Positions 1 through 12,013 are shown, counted from the first letter of the stretch. The stretch: 64,000 nucleotides of DNA from Thinopyrum elongatum (GCA_011799875.1 CM022303.1:191133700-191197699), one strand, 5' to 3'. Notes: generated by a model from the letters alone, not told the origin. Numbers and translations: made by a program.

Positions 1-528
1 AGAGTGCAGAAGCTTAAACCCTAGTTTATGTGTTATTCCGTAAGGGGCTTATGTGGATCCATATGTTTCATGCTATGGTTAGCTTTATCTTAATTATTCT
101 TTCATAGTTGCGGATGCTTGCGAGAGGGGGTAATCATAAGTGGGATGCTTGTTCAAGTAAGAACAACACCCAAGCACCGGTCCACCTACATATCAAATTT
201 TCAAAGTAGCAAACGCGAAGCAAATAAACATGATGAAAGTTACTAGATGATAATTCCCATGTGTCCTCGAGAACGCTTTGTTTTATATAAGAGAATGTTC
301 CAGCTTGTCCTTTTCTATAAAAAGGATTGGGCCTCCTTGCTGCACCTTTGTTACTATTTCTACTTGTTACGAATTACCTTGCTATCAAATTATCTGTCAC
401 CGCTATTTTTAGTACTTGCAGAGAATACCTTGCTGAAAACCGCTTATGATTTCCTTCTGCTCCTCGTTGGGTTCGACACTCTTACTTATCGAAAGGACTA
501 CGATTGATCCCCTATACTTGTGGGTCAT
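1..528 (+). mobile_element. 3' part of a plus-strand Gypsy-type LTR (partial, cut by window start)
   Basis: The stretch resembles the R/U5 half of Triticeae Gypsy LTRs and runs towards the end motif CTTGTGGGTCATCA. That end is interrupted: GTCAT at 524-528 is duplicated at 60827-60831 and the last bases CA are at 60832-60833, so the LTR was split by the Gypsy element described next. What follows at 60834 is not a primer-binding site, so this is a 3' LTR or a solo LTR rather than a 5' LTR. Small ORFs here look like chance. Confidence 0.7.
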
Positions 529-2062
529 TGCTACTTGTGAGCTGCAATTGGATCTCCCCGAAGAGGAGAGGATGATGCAGTACATTAGAGATAAGTATTT
601 CCCTCGGTTAGAAACCAAGGTTATCAATCCAGTAGGAGAACCATACAACAACTCATTAGCAGTACCTACGCACAAAATAGCAAATACTTGCACCCAACGC
701 AAACAAGGGGTTGTCAATCCCTCGGCAGTTAATTGCAAGGATTAAATCTCGTAGTGATAAAAAGATAAATAAAAACACAAAATAAAAATAAGTAAATAAA
801 AGTGCAGCAAGGTATTTTTGGATTTTAATATATGATTTGGATAGACCCGGGGGCCTTAGTTTTCATTAGAGGCTTCTCTCTTGAAAATAGCATACGGTGG
901 GTAAACAAATTACTGTTGGGCAATTGATGGAAAAGCGAATAATCATGACGATATCCAAGGCAATGATCATGTATATAGGCATCATGTCCAAGGAAACGAT
1001 TCTGCATCTACTACTATTACTCCACACATTGACTGCTATCCAACATGCATCTAGAGTATTAAGTTCATAAAGAACGGAGTAACGCCTTAAGCAAGATGAC
1101 ATGATGTAGACATAGTAAACTCAATTAATATGAATAAACCCCATCTTTTTATCCTTAATGGCAATGATACAAATATGTGTCATGTCCCTTTCTATCACTG
1201 GGATTGAGCACCGCAAGATCAAACCCATCACAAAGCACCTCTCCCATTGCAAGAAAATCAATCTAGTTGGCCAAACCAAATCAATAGATTGGAGAGAAAT
1301 ACGAATCTATAATAATCGTGCATAAAAGAGTTCAGAGAACACTCAAATAATATTCATAGACAATCTGATCATAAACTCACAATTCATCAGATCCCAACAA
1401 ACACACCGCAAAAAGCTATTACATCGAATAGATTTCCAAGAACATCAAGGAGAACATTGTATTGAAGATCAAAACAAGAGAAGAAGCCATCTAGCTACTA
1501 GCCATGGACCCATAGGTCTGTGGTAAACTACTCACACATCATCGGAAGGGCAACAAGGTTGATGTAGAGCCTCTCCATGATTGGTTCCCCCTCCGGCGGA
1601 GGCCTCCAGATGGGATCTCACGAGAACAGAAACTTGCGGTGGCGGAAAAAGTATTTTGGCTTGCTCTCGGGTGTTGGGGGATATTTGGGTATTTATAGAG
1701 CTGGAATTAGGTCAAGTGGTGCCACGAGGGCCCCACAAGCCTGGGGGGAGCCCCCCTAGGACACGCCCTACAGGCTTGTCACTCCCTCGTGGCTCCATAG
1801 GTCTTCTCCCGTAGCTTCTATGGTCTCTTCTGGTCCGGAAAAAATAATCCAAAGTTTTTTCTTCGTTTGGACTCTTTTATATATTGATTTCTGAAAAGCT
1901 AAAAACATGCAAAAAAAATAGCAACTAGCACTGGGCACTGAGTTAATAGGTTAGTTCCCAAAAATGATATATAATTGCATATAATTGCTTAGTAAACATC
2001 CAAGATTGATACTGTAATAGCATGGAACAATAAAAAATTATAGATATGTTGGAGATGTATCA
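529..2062 (-). repeat. 3' LTR of the Gypsy element
   Basis: 1534 bp, aligned by eye to 58846-60826. On the plus strand it starts TGCTACTTGTGAG and ends GAGATGTATCA, giving TG...CA ends on the minus strand. A TATA-like TATAAATA lies near 1688-1697 on the minus strand. It keeps the canonical terminal dinucleotide that the 5' LTR has lost. Confidence 0.87.
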
Positions 2063-2939
2063 AGCATCCCAAGCTTAATTCCTGCTCGTCCTCGAGTACG
2101 TAAATGATAAAAACAAAATTTTTGATGTGGAATGCTACCTATCATATTCATCATGTAAACTTTTCTGTTTGAGGCATGAATATCGAGATTCGAGTGATTC
2201 AAAGCAATAGTCTATAGTTTGACGTAAAGACATAAATACTCGGGCATACTAACAAACAATCGTGTCTTTCAATATATCAATGCTAAAGAAAGTTATCCTT
2301 AGCCCGTCATGCTCAATCATTGATCCATTCATGAAACACAGTCAATATTAACTACTCCCAATGCACAAGTATGACAATGGTGCTCTCCAGTTGGTGCTTA
2401 TAAGAGAAGGTGAAGACTCAAAATAAAATAAAAATTGCATGAAAGTAAAATAGATAAGCCCTTTGCAGAGGGAAGCAGAGATTTGCAGAGGTGCCAAAGC
2501 TCAAAGGTTAAAACAGAGATAAAATTTATTTTGAGGGGCATGCTTTTCCTGTCAACGACCGAAAGTTCCCAATATCCCCCATGCTAGACACGTTATAGGT
2601 GATTCCCAAACAGAAAATAAATTTCATTTCCTTTCCACCATTCTTTCATAATCCATGGCTAGCCGTATCCACGGGTGCCTTCCAAACTTTACAACTTTCC
2701 AAGGAATTTGTTATTTTTTGATTCATTGTGGGACTGGGCATCCCTATTACCTGCCACTTTCTCGTGCAATGACAAGTGAATAAACACTCATCGTGAGAAT
2801 AACCGCCTAGCATGGAAGATATTGGCCACCCCTTGTCGCTCCATGAGCAGTACGGGCACACAAAACGGATAATTATTTTGAATGATTAGAGTTGGCACAT
2901 GCAAATTTACTTGGAACGACATGTAAATACTACATATAG
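2063..2939 (-). mobile_element. Gypsy internal 3' region next to the 3' LTR
   Basis: On the minus strand the sequence runs into AAGCTTGGGATGCT directly before the LTR, a weakly purine-rich polypurine-tract candidate. No convincing coding region is present. The last bases before the CACTA (TACTACATATAG, ending 2939) continue at 55030 with GTAGGTATAGTGGACTC, which shows that one Gypsy internal sequence was interrupted here. Confidence 0.75.
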
Positions 2940-3880
2940 CACTACAAAAAAAACACTTCCGTGATGATATGTGTTTGTCACAGTAGGTCACTTTTTTGTC
3001 ATGCATGTACATCCATGATGATTTTATGACAGAATCAAGATAGTCATACCCGTGCTGTCGTAGAAGTGTTCCATGACAATACCAAAATTATCATCATAGA
3101 AGTGTCCACTTCCATGACGATAAATGGGGCGTCATGGAAGTGCTTTCGTCAAGGGTAACCGACACGTGGCATCCACCGTAACGGGTCGCCGTTAAGCTAT
3201 CGGGTTCCGGTTTGGATCCGATAACCCGTTAACCGCCCGGACCAATGGGGATTTTCCACATGTAAAATTCTGATTCGCGTTAGTATCCACGTGTCAGCTC
3301 CGCGTTGGGACAGGTGTCATCAAGCGAGTGGACGAGACAAGCCTATGGTACGTCGACACATGGCTCGGCCCAACAGTGGCCCGTTTATGTTAAAAGGCCG
3401 GGCCTGTCAAAATAAGCTGGCCGACCCATTAGCGGCCTACTTGAGTCAGGCCCATTCACAAGCACGACCCATACAAGTTACACAGAATCGGGCCTTTTAC
3501 TGTGCAACCTAATTTTGGGTCCATTAGCGGCCCATGTTCCGCAGGGCATAATTTCAGCCTGACGCGACTTTCGGCCTGTTAAAACCCTAGTTTGCGAATT
3601 GGGCCTCTTCTGGCCTAAAACACTTTCGGCCTCTTACAAGCCCGTAAAGTAAAAGGGCCAAGACAAAATTGACATTTATTTCGGCCTGCTAGAGGCCCGC
3701 GGGCCATTTCCATATATACGGCCCTATCGAGCTTTTGGCCTGTTAACGGCCTGCTAAGAGCTGTTGTTACGGTGGGCCACATCATTTGGGATCCACTAAA
3801 TATTAATTTGACCAGCCCAATTAAGGCCCGCTTTGACTACACATGTTTGTTCGTTCGGATGGCGTCCAGGTAATGTTTGG
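2940..3880. repeat. Left subterminal repeat region of the large CACTA element
   Basis: The first 240 bases contain many short direct and inverted copies of TTCCATGACGAT/GTCATAGAAGTG. They are followed by a stretch rich in GGCC-containing words (GGCCTGTTAACGGCC, GGCCCGTT). Such motif clusters are the binding region for TNPA-type proteins in En/Spm elements; that role here is inferred. No gene is visible from 2940 to 4255. Confidence 0.7.
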
Positions 3881-4255
3881 GCGTGTTGGCCCCCGTTTCA
3901 ACGATATAGCATATACAAAGAATTATCCTACTCTATACTATCGCCTCTAAAAAACGTACACTATACGATAAAGAGACTAAGGCATAGAAACGTAGAATAA
4001 TCCTACACTATACAATAAAGAAATTACAGCCGATGATACCCACTGGGCATTATAGTTCGGCACCAGTGATAATAAAGCGTGCACAAATAGCAAATTACAT
4101 ACACTGGGCAAATAAAGCTCATACATCATGGACACGCATCAATAGAACTTACCATTTGAACTATAATCTCTTCAGAAAATAGGATTGGACGGATTCAGAT
4201 AGCATAAATTTCAGTCTGCAAAAATCTCCAATTCCTTCATGGTTAACTCAGTGTC

Positions 4256-4470
4256 TCATTTCATTTTTTTGACTCCTGCATCTAATACCTGCAAATCTAG
4301 TCTCAACTTGTTGATTGCATGTTGAGAATCATGTACACGTTGTCTTGCCACCTCTAATTGATGCTCGAGAACATCAACACATTCCAATTCCAATCCATAA
4401 TCATTTGGTAACGGCCATGCCGCACTGCTCTCAAATCTTTGTGTTGATGCCACTTCATCCTGAAATGTTT
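4256..4470 (-). CDS. Last exon of the large CACTA element's minus-strand gene, coiled-coil C-terminus
   Basis: The exon follows an acceptor (GTACTTACAG, AG at 4472-4471) and ends in a stop at 4256. It reads about 70 residues, including LECVDVLEHQLEVARQRV and then HAINKLRLDLQVL, a heptad-like pattern suggesting a coiled coil for dimerisation. It lies 1.3 kb inside the left terminus, so the gene probably belongs to the element itself and not to a captured host gene. It may be the counterpart of the DNA-binding TNPA-like protein of En/Spm elements. The link to the upstream exons at 9.6, 12.1 and 22.6 kb is inferred from orientation and splice signals only. Confidence 0.5.
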
Positions 4471-4604
4471 CTGTAAGTACACATGACTAGGGCAAAAATA
4501 TAGTTACAACAGTGAAGCAAGCAAGACAGACTATTTTGTACATGGCAAAACAGGACTAACAATAATGTTACACGTCATGAAGCATAAGCAGGTGATATTT
4601 TAAA

Positions 4605-5461
4605 GGGACAATTGCATTTTTGCCCCTAGTTGGAACCTACCCACGGGTTTTGCCCTTACTTTTCGACTCTGCTCAGTTTTGCCCTTAGATTTGCCCCCGA
4701 GGTCACCCGAATGCCCTTTGACCGTTTGACCAATACTTTGAAAATTCATAACAAATTCATATGAACTCGGAAAAATGCAAATAAGATATCAAAATGTTCA
4801 GACGAACATTACCTTTATGTGTATATCATTTGCATGAAGGACAAAAGTATCATTTAAACTACCCGATGTTATTAATGTTATTAACATTATTAAAAATAAA
4901 ATGGTATAAAAATACTTTTTTCAAGAATAAAAATTACATGCAATTGTAGGTGTTGTTTTCTGAACATCCTGATATCTTTTTTGCATTTTTCTGAGTTCAT
5001 ATCAACTTCTTATGAATGTTCAAACGACTTTGACCATTATTTTGAAACTTCATAACAAGTTGATATGAACTCAGAAAAATGCAAATAAGATATCAGGATG
5101 TTTAGAAAACGTCACCTACATTTGCATGTAATTTTTATTTCTGAAAAAGTTATTATTTATACCTTTTTATTTTTAATAATGTTAAAAACATTAATAAACT
5201 TAGGTAGTTTAAACGGTACTTTTTTCCTAAATGCAAATGACATACACATAAAGGTAATGTTTATCTGAACATTTTGATATCTTAGTTGCATTTTTCTGAG
5301 TTCATATCAATTTGTTATGAATTTTCAAAGTATTGGTCAAACGGTCAAAGGGCATTCCGGCGACCTCGGAGGAAAATCTAAGGGCAAAACTGAGCAGAGT
5401 CGAAAAGTAAGGGCAAAACCCGTGGGTAGGTTCCAACTAGGGGCAAAAATGCATTTGTCCC
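4605..5461. mobile_element. 857-bp fold-back element, Mutator-like MITE
   Basis: Almost the whole element is an inverted repeat: each arm is about 420 bp and the centre is near 5033. The outer ends are GGGACAATTGCATTTTTGCC and its near complement. A 9-bp TSD TATTTTAAA at 4596-4604 and 5462-5470 indicates Mutator-type transposition. No coding capacity is seen. Transcription through it would give a long hairpin RNA. It lies in the intron before the last exon of the large CACTA gene. Confidence 0.82.
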
Positions 5462-5602
5462 TATTTTAAAAATTATAAAAATGGTAGTCTGTGCAGCCCG
5501 CATACAGAAATCTCTCTTAGCTCACCAGAGGAGCATGATGTTGGGGTCAAATCGAAAACACAGACAGGTTACAAATTTAGACCACACGCAGCTACTGAAC
5601 AT

Positions 5603-5624
5603 TATATATATATATATATATATA
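5603..5624. repeat. (TA)n microsatellite
   Basis: A pure run of alternating T and A. The sequence from 5471 to 5805 around it shows no gene. Confidence 0.9.
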
Positions 5625-5804
5625 CAGCCGGTCTATTCTACTAATATTAACAGAATAGTTATTCTGCTAACACTTCAGAACTACACGCTCAACGCGAGGG
5701 CACTGCACTTTCTGTTGCAAAGGAATTGCAAAACAGAGACTAGTGAACTTCGTGTCGGAAAAAACTGCACGCGGTGTTTTTTCGTTACTGTTTTCGCTCC
5801 AGTT

Positions 5805-6445
5805 TTTAAACCGTTTGTCGGAACAAGACATGTAATATACCATTGAGAAGCTATGGATTAGGCGCAACTTCGCCATGTACAAATTTTTTCGAGATTCATC
5901 ATGGTTTAAGAGCAGTTTCGAAAACGGTGCGGCGCACGACGAGTGGCAGCGAGCGTATTTTTGTGATTTTTTCTAAACTGCTTGTCGGAATGAAGCAAAG
6001 TATACGCCGTTGGAAAGATATCATCGAGGCGCAACTTTTCATATGTATTACTTTCTCTAATTCGTTACGGTTTAAGAGCAGTTTCAAATTTACTAAATCG
6101 TGGAATTCATTTTTTTTAATTTTTTGCAAATTTTGGCACTGTTTTCGTTCTAGTTTCTTAACCGTTTGTCGAAACAGGACGTGTAATATGTCGTTGAAAA
6201 GCTACGGACGAGGCGCAACTTTCATATGTAGAAATGTTTTTGAGATTCCTTACAGTTTTAAATTAATTTTAAAAATTATGCGTTGGACGATGAGTGACAG
6301 CGGCCGTATTTTCGCAATTTTTTACAAATCGCTTGTCGGAATGTTTCAAATAATACGGCGTTGGAAAGATATCGACGAGACACAACTTTTTTATGTAGAA
6401 AACTCTCTCTAATTCCTTACGGTTTAGGAGTAGTTTCGATTTTAG
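5805..6445. repeat. Four diverged tandem copies of a 115-185-bp unit
   Basis: Units begin near 5810, 5976, 6161 and 6326. Each carries ACCGTTTGTCGGAA or CTGCTTGTCGGAATG, then CGTTGGAAAGATAT or CGTTGAAAAGCTA, then GAGGCGCAACTTT and a CTCTAATTCCTTACGGTTT-like block. The ORFs here are by-products of the repeats. Unclassified repeat DNA. Confidence 0.65.
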
Positions 6446-7480
6446 CGAAATGCGGACACTTTGTTTTTTGCGACACCCAAATTGATGAGTGAGCTGCATA
6501 AGACAGAAAAGTGCACTGCTTCAAACAGAAAACCGCACTGCATCAGACGGGCAAGTGAACTGCATAATTTATTATATCTTTCTCTAACTTTATGAATAAG
6601 AGAGGATCACGGAGACGAGGACAAGTGAACCACAACTCTCAACCCTATATCGAAGTGAACTACATAATTGTTTTGTCTTTTTACTTTCTTTTTGTCAATT
6701 CATCTCGACTACATGTTCAACATTAGTGAGCTACATGGTTAATGTTAGTGAGCTGCATCATTTTTTATGTGTCCGTCTTCTCCTGCAACATGCATCAAGC
6801 TTGAGGACGAACCGAACTAAACTGCAAGGCAATCTTTTTATCAACGAGAATGTACTACATAGACGAGTTGAGTGGGCTGCATCAATTTGTATTTCATTTA
6901 TTTTTTCTACTGTACCCAACAACAGGGCGAGCTGCATACAAAAATCAACCTTTTTCAAAAAAATCTTCTAAATTTTCTGCACTTGGCAACATAGTGGACT
7001 GCTGGGAGAGAGAAGATCACTGCGGCGATCAAACAAGTGAGCTGCACTTCAAATAAAGTATTGTTGTTTTCTTCAATACGTTTCTGGGCTACGAGACAAG
7101 GCGAACGAACTGCAATGCTCCTTTTTTCATTTATAATCCACAGCACAAACACATACAAATTACAATGACATGGGACTTTAAAAATAAATCCTACATTTTT
7201 TCAGTGAAATGCAAGTCGGTCGCCGGCGCACTGCATGTCCAACCCCCACAGCACTGCACCCGTGTGCCCATGGGACTGCAGGCAAAATCTGAAAAATGCA
7301 AAAAATGCAACCCCCACGGCACTGCATGTCCAAAAAAGAGACAGTGAACCGCTAGCTTTTTTATGTAAATGTGACCCGTGAACAAAAACGCACGCGAAGA
7401 AAAACACATCATCATGCTGGCGAACTACAACGAGGGCCTTTGGGAACTGCTGTTGCTTTGTTGCAGTTCTGGATCCGGCG

Positions 7481-7483
<3 letters not shown>
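6446..7483. other. Unclassified repeat DNA rich in GAGCTGCAT/GAACTGCAT words
   Basis: The words GTGAACTGCAT, GTGAGCTGCAT and GCACTGCATG recur irregularly every few tens of bases. Local duplications include AAATGCAAAAAATGCAACCCCCACGGCACTGCATG. No splice-supported gene can be built. It appears continuous with the G-rich block that follows. Confidence 0.4.

Positions 7484-7525
<42 letters not shown>
7484..7525 (+). repeat. Homopolymer run of 42 G
   Basis: An uninterrupted G tract. It creates spurious polyproline and polyglycine ORFs on both strands. It could form a G-quadruplex, or its length could be an assembly artefact. Confidence 0.95.
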
Positions 7526-7526
<1 letters not shown>

Positions 7527-8574
7527 TGAGAGGGGTACTGGGGAGGACTAGAGACGACGGCGAGCTGCACAATCACATCGCGCGGACTGCAGGGCGGCGG
7601 CGAAGATAGAGCACGACGGCGCTGCACGACGCAGCCACCAACGTGGTAGATGGCGAGGGATGGGCAGCACGGACAGGAGCTGCACCACGTTAGCCACCCA
7701 TTCCCGACCTCCTCCTCCGGCGAGCCAGGCGGCCACCGCGATGGGATCCCTTCTTGCCTCCTCCCGCAGTTACCGTGCCACATGGATCCAGCGACGGGAG
7801 TGAAAGAGAGGCGCGGCGGCTATGGATAGCCGGCGGCGCGGGGCTTCGGGGTGGGGCCGCACTGGGAGGTAGGCGAGAGAGAGAAGGTTGTGGGGTTGGT
7901 GGGCGGCGTTGGCGGCATGGGCGGCCTGATCTTGCATGGGGGAGGACCTGTGGCTAGAGGAGATGGTGTCGGTGTAGGGGCCGCAACACGGGATCCAAAC
8001 CACGGGGTAGGGGGAAGAAAGAAGTGGGCTCGGGCAGGGCCAGGGCGCCGGCGCCGAAGGAAGTAGGGTCGGCGAGGTGGGGCTGACGGGGGAACACATG
8101 CGTGGGGGATCCACAGATCTAGTGGCTACAGGCGCGGTGGAGGCCGGATGCGACGGTCGCCGGCGTCCACGGCCACTGGAGGGGAGCTTAGGGCGGTGGT
8201 GGGAGGCCGGGTAGGCGCGGGAGAGGGAGGCGGAGGAGGATCCCCCCGGATCTAGTGTTTGGCTGGGCCGGACATGGCCGGAGGTAGGTGGCTGGGCGTG
8301 GAGGAAGGAGGAACCGAGGGTGGGGTGGGAGGTCATCGTGGGTGGTGGCCGTGGTGGGGGGGGGGGGGGGGGAGCCGGGAGTGGGGGGAGGTTTGGGTGG
8401 GGGGTCCTCCGGGGAACAAGGGGTGTGTGGGGTGAGGTTGACTCGATGGGTGGGTGGGTGGTGGCCAGTGGGGAGTTGTTCGGGTTTCTGTTCCGACGAG
8501 GGTAGTGTTAGCAAAATAAGCATAGGTGTTAGCAGAATAAGGGTCCTAAGGGGTGTTATTAGCATAGACCCATC

Positions 8575-8577
<3 letters not shown>
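7526..8577. other. GC-rich low-complexity block without a supportable gene
   Basis: Long overlapping ORFs exist on both strands (for example the minus-strand ORF 7770-8336). Their composition is proline, serine and glycine driven by GC-rich simple sequence, and no domain is recognisable. A second homopolymer of 17 G lies at 8356-8372. The block still contains scattered GAACTGCA-like words near its left end, so it may belong to the same unclassified repeat family. Confidence 0.4.

Positions 8578-8634
<57 letters not shown>
8578..8634. repeat. (TA)n microsatellite, about 57 bp
   Basis: A pure AT dinucleotide run that ends the preceding GC-rich block. From 8640 to 9540 the sequence is AT-rich and intron-like; only the MITE at 9260 is recognisable in it. 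Confidence 0.9.
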
Positions 8635-8636
<2 letters not shown>

Positions 8637-9259
8637 TGCGTATAAGTAAGCAAGTAGTTGGCCATTCTGTAGCTCAATTAAAGTCTTAGGGAGCATAATG
8701 AACAGCAGAGGGATTCATACAAACCTACTACAACAAGCAAAACTATGCAATCATTAGCCTAGTATAAACTAGATTGTGAGCCTCATGCAGTAATAGTTGG
8801 TTAATAAACTTCAAAGCTTCAGGCACACTTTGCTAGAGTAATTAAATGGTAAGGCCTTTAATTATGTCAACTAATAGTTATACAAGTACCCAACATCAGG
8901 CATCATTGTTTGGGCATCTCATTAACTGAGGACAAATAAAGCAATTGAAAAGAGCAATTTAACTATGCCTGAAACAAACAAGCAATTGAACTGTTGAGTT
9001 GGCAGTATGCATACATGCACGCCTCAATAACATCCATGGCCTAGCTACATTTACTATATAAAGGAACAAGTAATGTAATATTGTTTGCCCCCTATGAAGT
9101 ATCTCGACTAGTATGTAATCAATATCCTAGTAATGATAGGGAGGCTAATGATGTGAATATGCGTTTGGTTATGACATTTATGACATCGACAACTCTACCA
9201 TGGCAGGAAGCAATTTCACACTGTTCACAACTATAAGATGTTTTAGATATTTAAAAGTA

Positions 9260-9340
9260 CTCCCTCTATAAACTGATATAAGAGTGTTTAGATCACTAAA
9301 GTAGTGATCTAAATGCTCTTATATGAGTTTATGGAGGGAG
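9260..9340. mobile_element. 81-bp Stowaway MITE
   Basis: Terminal inverted repeats CTCCCTCTATAAACTGATAT and complement enclose an almost perfect hairpin. TA dinucleotide target duplications lie at 9258-9259 and 9341-9342. The following 100 bp (ACTACATCCGTAATGAGTGAAC onwards) resembles part of another Stowaway copy, so this small one may have landed inside an older one. Confidence 0.85.
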
Positions 9341-9543
9341 TAGACTACATCCGTAATGAGTGAACAGACACATTAAAATGTGTTTACATACATCTAATTT
9401 ACAAAAAAGTTAGAACATCATATAGTAGTGAGCGGAGGGGGTTTTAATCAATGGCCCAGTGACTGGGTTACAGGTGAAGAACCCTACGCAAGCACAATGT
9501 CAGACAAATAGGATGTCCTGGTAATTGTAATACAGTGACTTAC

Positions 9544-9648
9544 CATAACTGGTTGAACAGGCTGAGCGCTGCTCCTCCTTCTCTTGCAAGGCTCCTTCCT
9601 AACATCTTGTACTTGGAAATCCTCAATCTTATCTTCATTGCACCCCCT
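9544..9648 (-). CDS. Internal exon of the large CACTA gene with a basic KRRRSS block
   Basis: 105 bp between an acceptor (CACCTTGCAG, AG at 9650-9649) and a donor (GTAAGTCAC) on the minus strand, open in phase 0. It encodes GCNEDKIEDFQVQDVRKEP followed by a KRRRSS basic cluster that could be a nuclear localisation signal. It is homologous to the exon at 12014-12112 (shared VQDV, K/R-rich cluster, SS, final ATG before the donor), so one exon arose by duplication of the other. Assignment to the large CACTA gene is by orientation, phase and position. Confidence 0.5.
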
Positions 9649-10277
9649 CTGCAAGGTGACACAAACTAGTTACTGGTCTCCTTGGAAGATAAATATGCAT
9701 ACTTTCCAGTCCGTGAATAACACAAAAGGATGAGTTTATAACAAAACAACACCACATAATGAAACATGCCACATCTCTTGCACACAATGAAATGAGCATT
9801 TACTATGTGTGCACTGTGTAAAAACTAGGCATACCTTCGAACTGGATCTCCAAGTACTCTTGGAGAGCCTACTTTAGTGTACAACATCACCTATGAGTTA
9901 TACAAGCCCCCACTACAGCAACCCTTAGTGTTTAAATCATTGGCAAGCTCTGTTAGGTTAAGAACAACAAGTAATCAAAGCAAACAGTCCTAGTATGGCT
10001 GGCTGATACAAACAAGCAATTGAACAGATGTGTGAGCAAATCTTACATATCAAGAAAAGAAGCATAGAAGGAGGCTTAAAGACCATCACTTGACTGACCA
10101 GATTTAAGGGGCATTTAAACATCATGTGCAACGTATGAACTAACATAAACATTGCATATTTTAGATTCTATAATGAAATGCACATGTATTAGGTTATGCC
10201 ATGTATGATGCCTAAATGTACACTATAGCAGGCAGGAGTGATTCATCATTGCACGCACAATTGAATTGCAGGTTAAG

Positions 10278-11775
10278 GGCCAGTTCTATTCTGCCTTTTC
10301 AGAGCTTATTGTCAAAATAAGCCATAAAAGATGTAAAGAAGTCATTTTTGAGTTATGGGCTTGGTCTTAACTTATTTCGCTTTGGAGGGGGGTGCTTCGG
10401 GTAGAAGCTCACTAAAAATTGAAGGGAAGGGGAATAGTGAAATGACTCTGTTGTCTGCCTATATTACACTCAAAATGCCACTGCTCACGCCCGCGTCACA
10501 TCTGACCCTCAAGTAAAAACAAACACGCAAGCGTTCATTGCCCTGCCCGCTTGCATCTCCTCTCCCCTTTCCATCTACCTCGATCCCCTGCCTGCATCGC
10601 TAGGGTTCCTCCAGCGAGTCATCGCCACTGGTCCCATCTGGCCTGGTCCTTGACGATGCTCTGTCCAGCTAGGCTACATGGCCGGCGGGTAGGGCCAAAT
10701 CTCCCCGGCTGCTCCTCCCTCTGGCGTCGCCCCTCATTCTCATGGTATCCAGCAGCTACTCCGCTGTGGTCCATCCAACGCACTACTCCAGCGGGCGCAG
10801 CACAACTACGACCGATGCCCCACTCTGGCAGAAGGCACCTTGTTCCCCCTCCCCTCCTCCCAGGTCATGGCCTTGAGGTGCTGTTGAAGGATGAGCTCAT
10901 CCAATAAGGTGAGGATCTCCTCTGATTTTTTGCCAAATTTTCATTCCAATCCGCTATACGATGAATTGTTATGAGCTGCTTCTGCTGTTGCTATATGATG
11001 CATTGCTATGAGCTGCTCCTGCTGCTGCTATATGATGAATTGCTATGAGCTGCTGCTGCTATATGATGAATTGCTATGAGCTGCTGCTGCTATATGATGA
11101 ATTGCTATGAGCTGCTGCTGCTATATGATGAGTTGCTATAAGCTGCTCCTGCTGCTGCTATATGATGAATTGCTATGAGCTGCTCCTGTTGCTGCTATAT
11201 GATGAATTGCTATGAGCTGCTGCTGGTATATGATGAATTGCTAGCTGCTGTTGCTGCCACTGTTGTTGCTGTATAATGAGTTGCTATGAGCTGCTGCTGC
11301 TACTACTATATGATGCTTTCAGGTGGTGCTGCTATATGATAATAACTAGCCACTTTGACCATCAAATTTTGATAAATAATTGTTCTTCGTTTAAATTTAG
11401 GTTATGCGTTCTTCATTTAAATTAGGCAATGGGATCTCTATGGAAGACATTGACCAAAGTAGATTGTGCCAAGTAGATGGTATCTTTGTATTTGCATTTT
11501 GAACAAATATTGATGGTCTGTTTTCCTATCATATTAATTACTACACTGGGTTCAATTTGTGATGTTTGCAAGTCAAATTAATTTTCATATGGGCAGCAAA
11601 ATGACAAAATATAATGCAATCTACACTTTTCGCTAATCATACCACAGATAAGCTGAAAAGGCAGGCAATGAAAAGAACTGGTTGGCTTATTATCTGGAGC
11701 TTATATTCAAAGGTGCTTATTTTCTTAGGATAACTCGAAATAACTGCCCCTAAGAAACTTGGCCAATAGAACTGA
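10278..11775. mobile_element. Possible inverted-repeat element with ends CAGTTCTATT
   Basis: The left end GGGCCAGTTCTATT (10278) and the reverse complement of the right end GTCAGTTCTATTGG (11775) match over about ten bases. Both ends continue with related words (CTGCCTTTTCAG, AATAAGCC). I could not find a convincing TSD. It encloses the minisatellite at 10967-11345 and a proline/serine-rich ORF at 10551-10907 that I do not believe is a gene. Confidence 0.3.
10967..11345. repeat. Minisatellite, about 31-37-bp unit with GCTGCTGCTATATGATGAATT
   Basis: About ten imperfect copies of a unit containing TGAATTGCTATGAGC followed by a variable number of TGC/TGCT triplets. Adjacent copies near 11041 and 11072 are spaced 31 bp apart; unit length varies with the triplet number. 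Confidence 0.85.
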
Positions 11776-11809
11776 CATACAAATAACATGTCACGATGAT
11801 TGCAATGGA

Positions 11810-12001
11810 GGCCCAGTTCTTTTGCCAGATTCTCCCAGACCCCTACCCAGATTCTCCCAGAATCTTTGAGCCCCATTTGTTTTACAATCCTATCTAGTTA
11901 GGGTATAATTAGTTAGGATTGTAAAACAAAAGGGGGTCAAAGATTCTAGGAGAAGCTAGAGAGGGGCAGATTCTGGGAGAATCCTACAAAAGAACTGGGC
12001 C
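11810..12001. mobile_element. 192-bp MITE with 15-bp terminal inverted repeats GGCCCAGTTCTTTTG
   Basis: Ends GGCCCAGTTCTTTTG and CAAAAGAACTGGGCC are perfect complements, and the interior is also palindromic (CCAGATTCTCCCAGA / TCTGGGAGAATC). A 3-bp duplication GGA flanks it at 11807-11809 and 12002-12004, which fits PIF/Harbinger-type insertion although the usual target is TWA. It lies only about ten bases from the donor site of the exon at 12014. Confidence 0.65.
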
Positions 12002-12013
12002 GGAGTGACCTAC

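Noticed and set aside
5481..6412. ORFs of 121 and 189 codons on the plus strand
   Set aside because: They lie in a tandem repeat and (TA)n tract with no codon bias or domain.
7201..7783. Polyproline-containing ORFs on the minus strand
   Set aside because: They depend on the 42-G homopolymer and have no splice or domain support.
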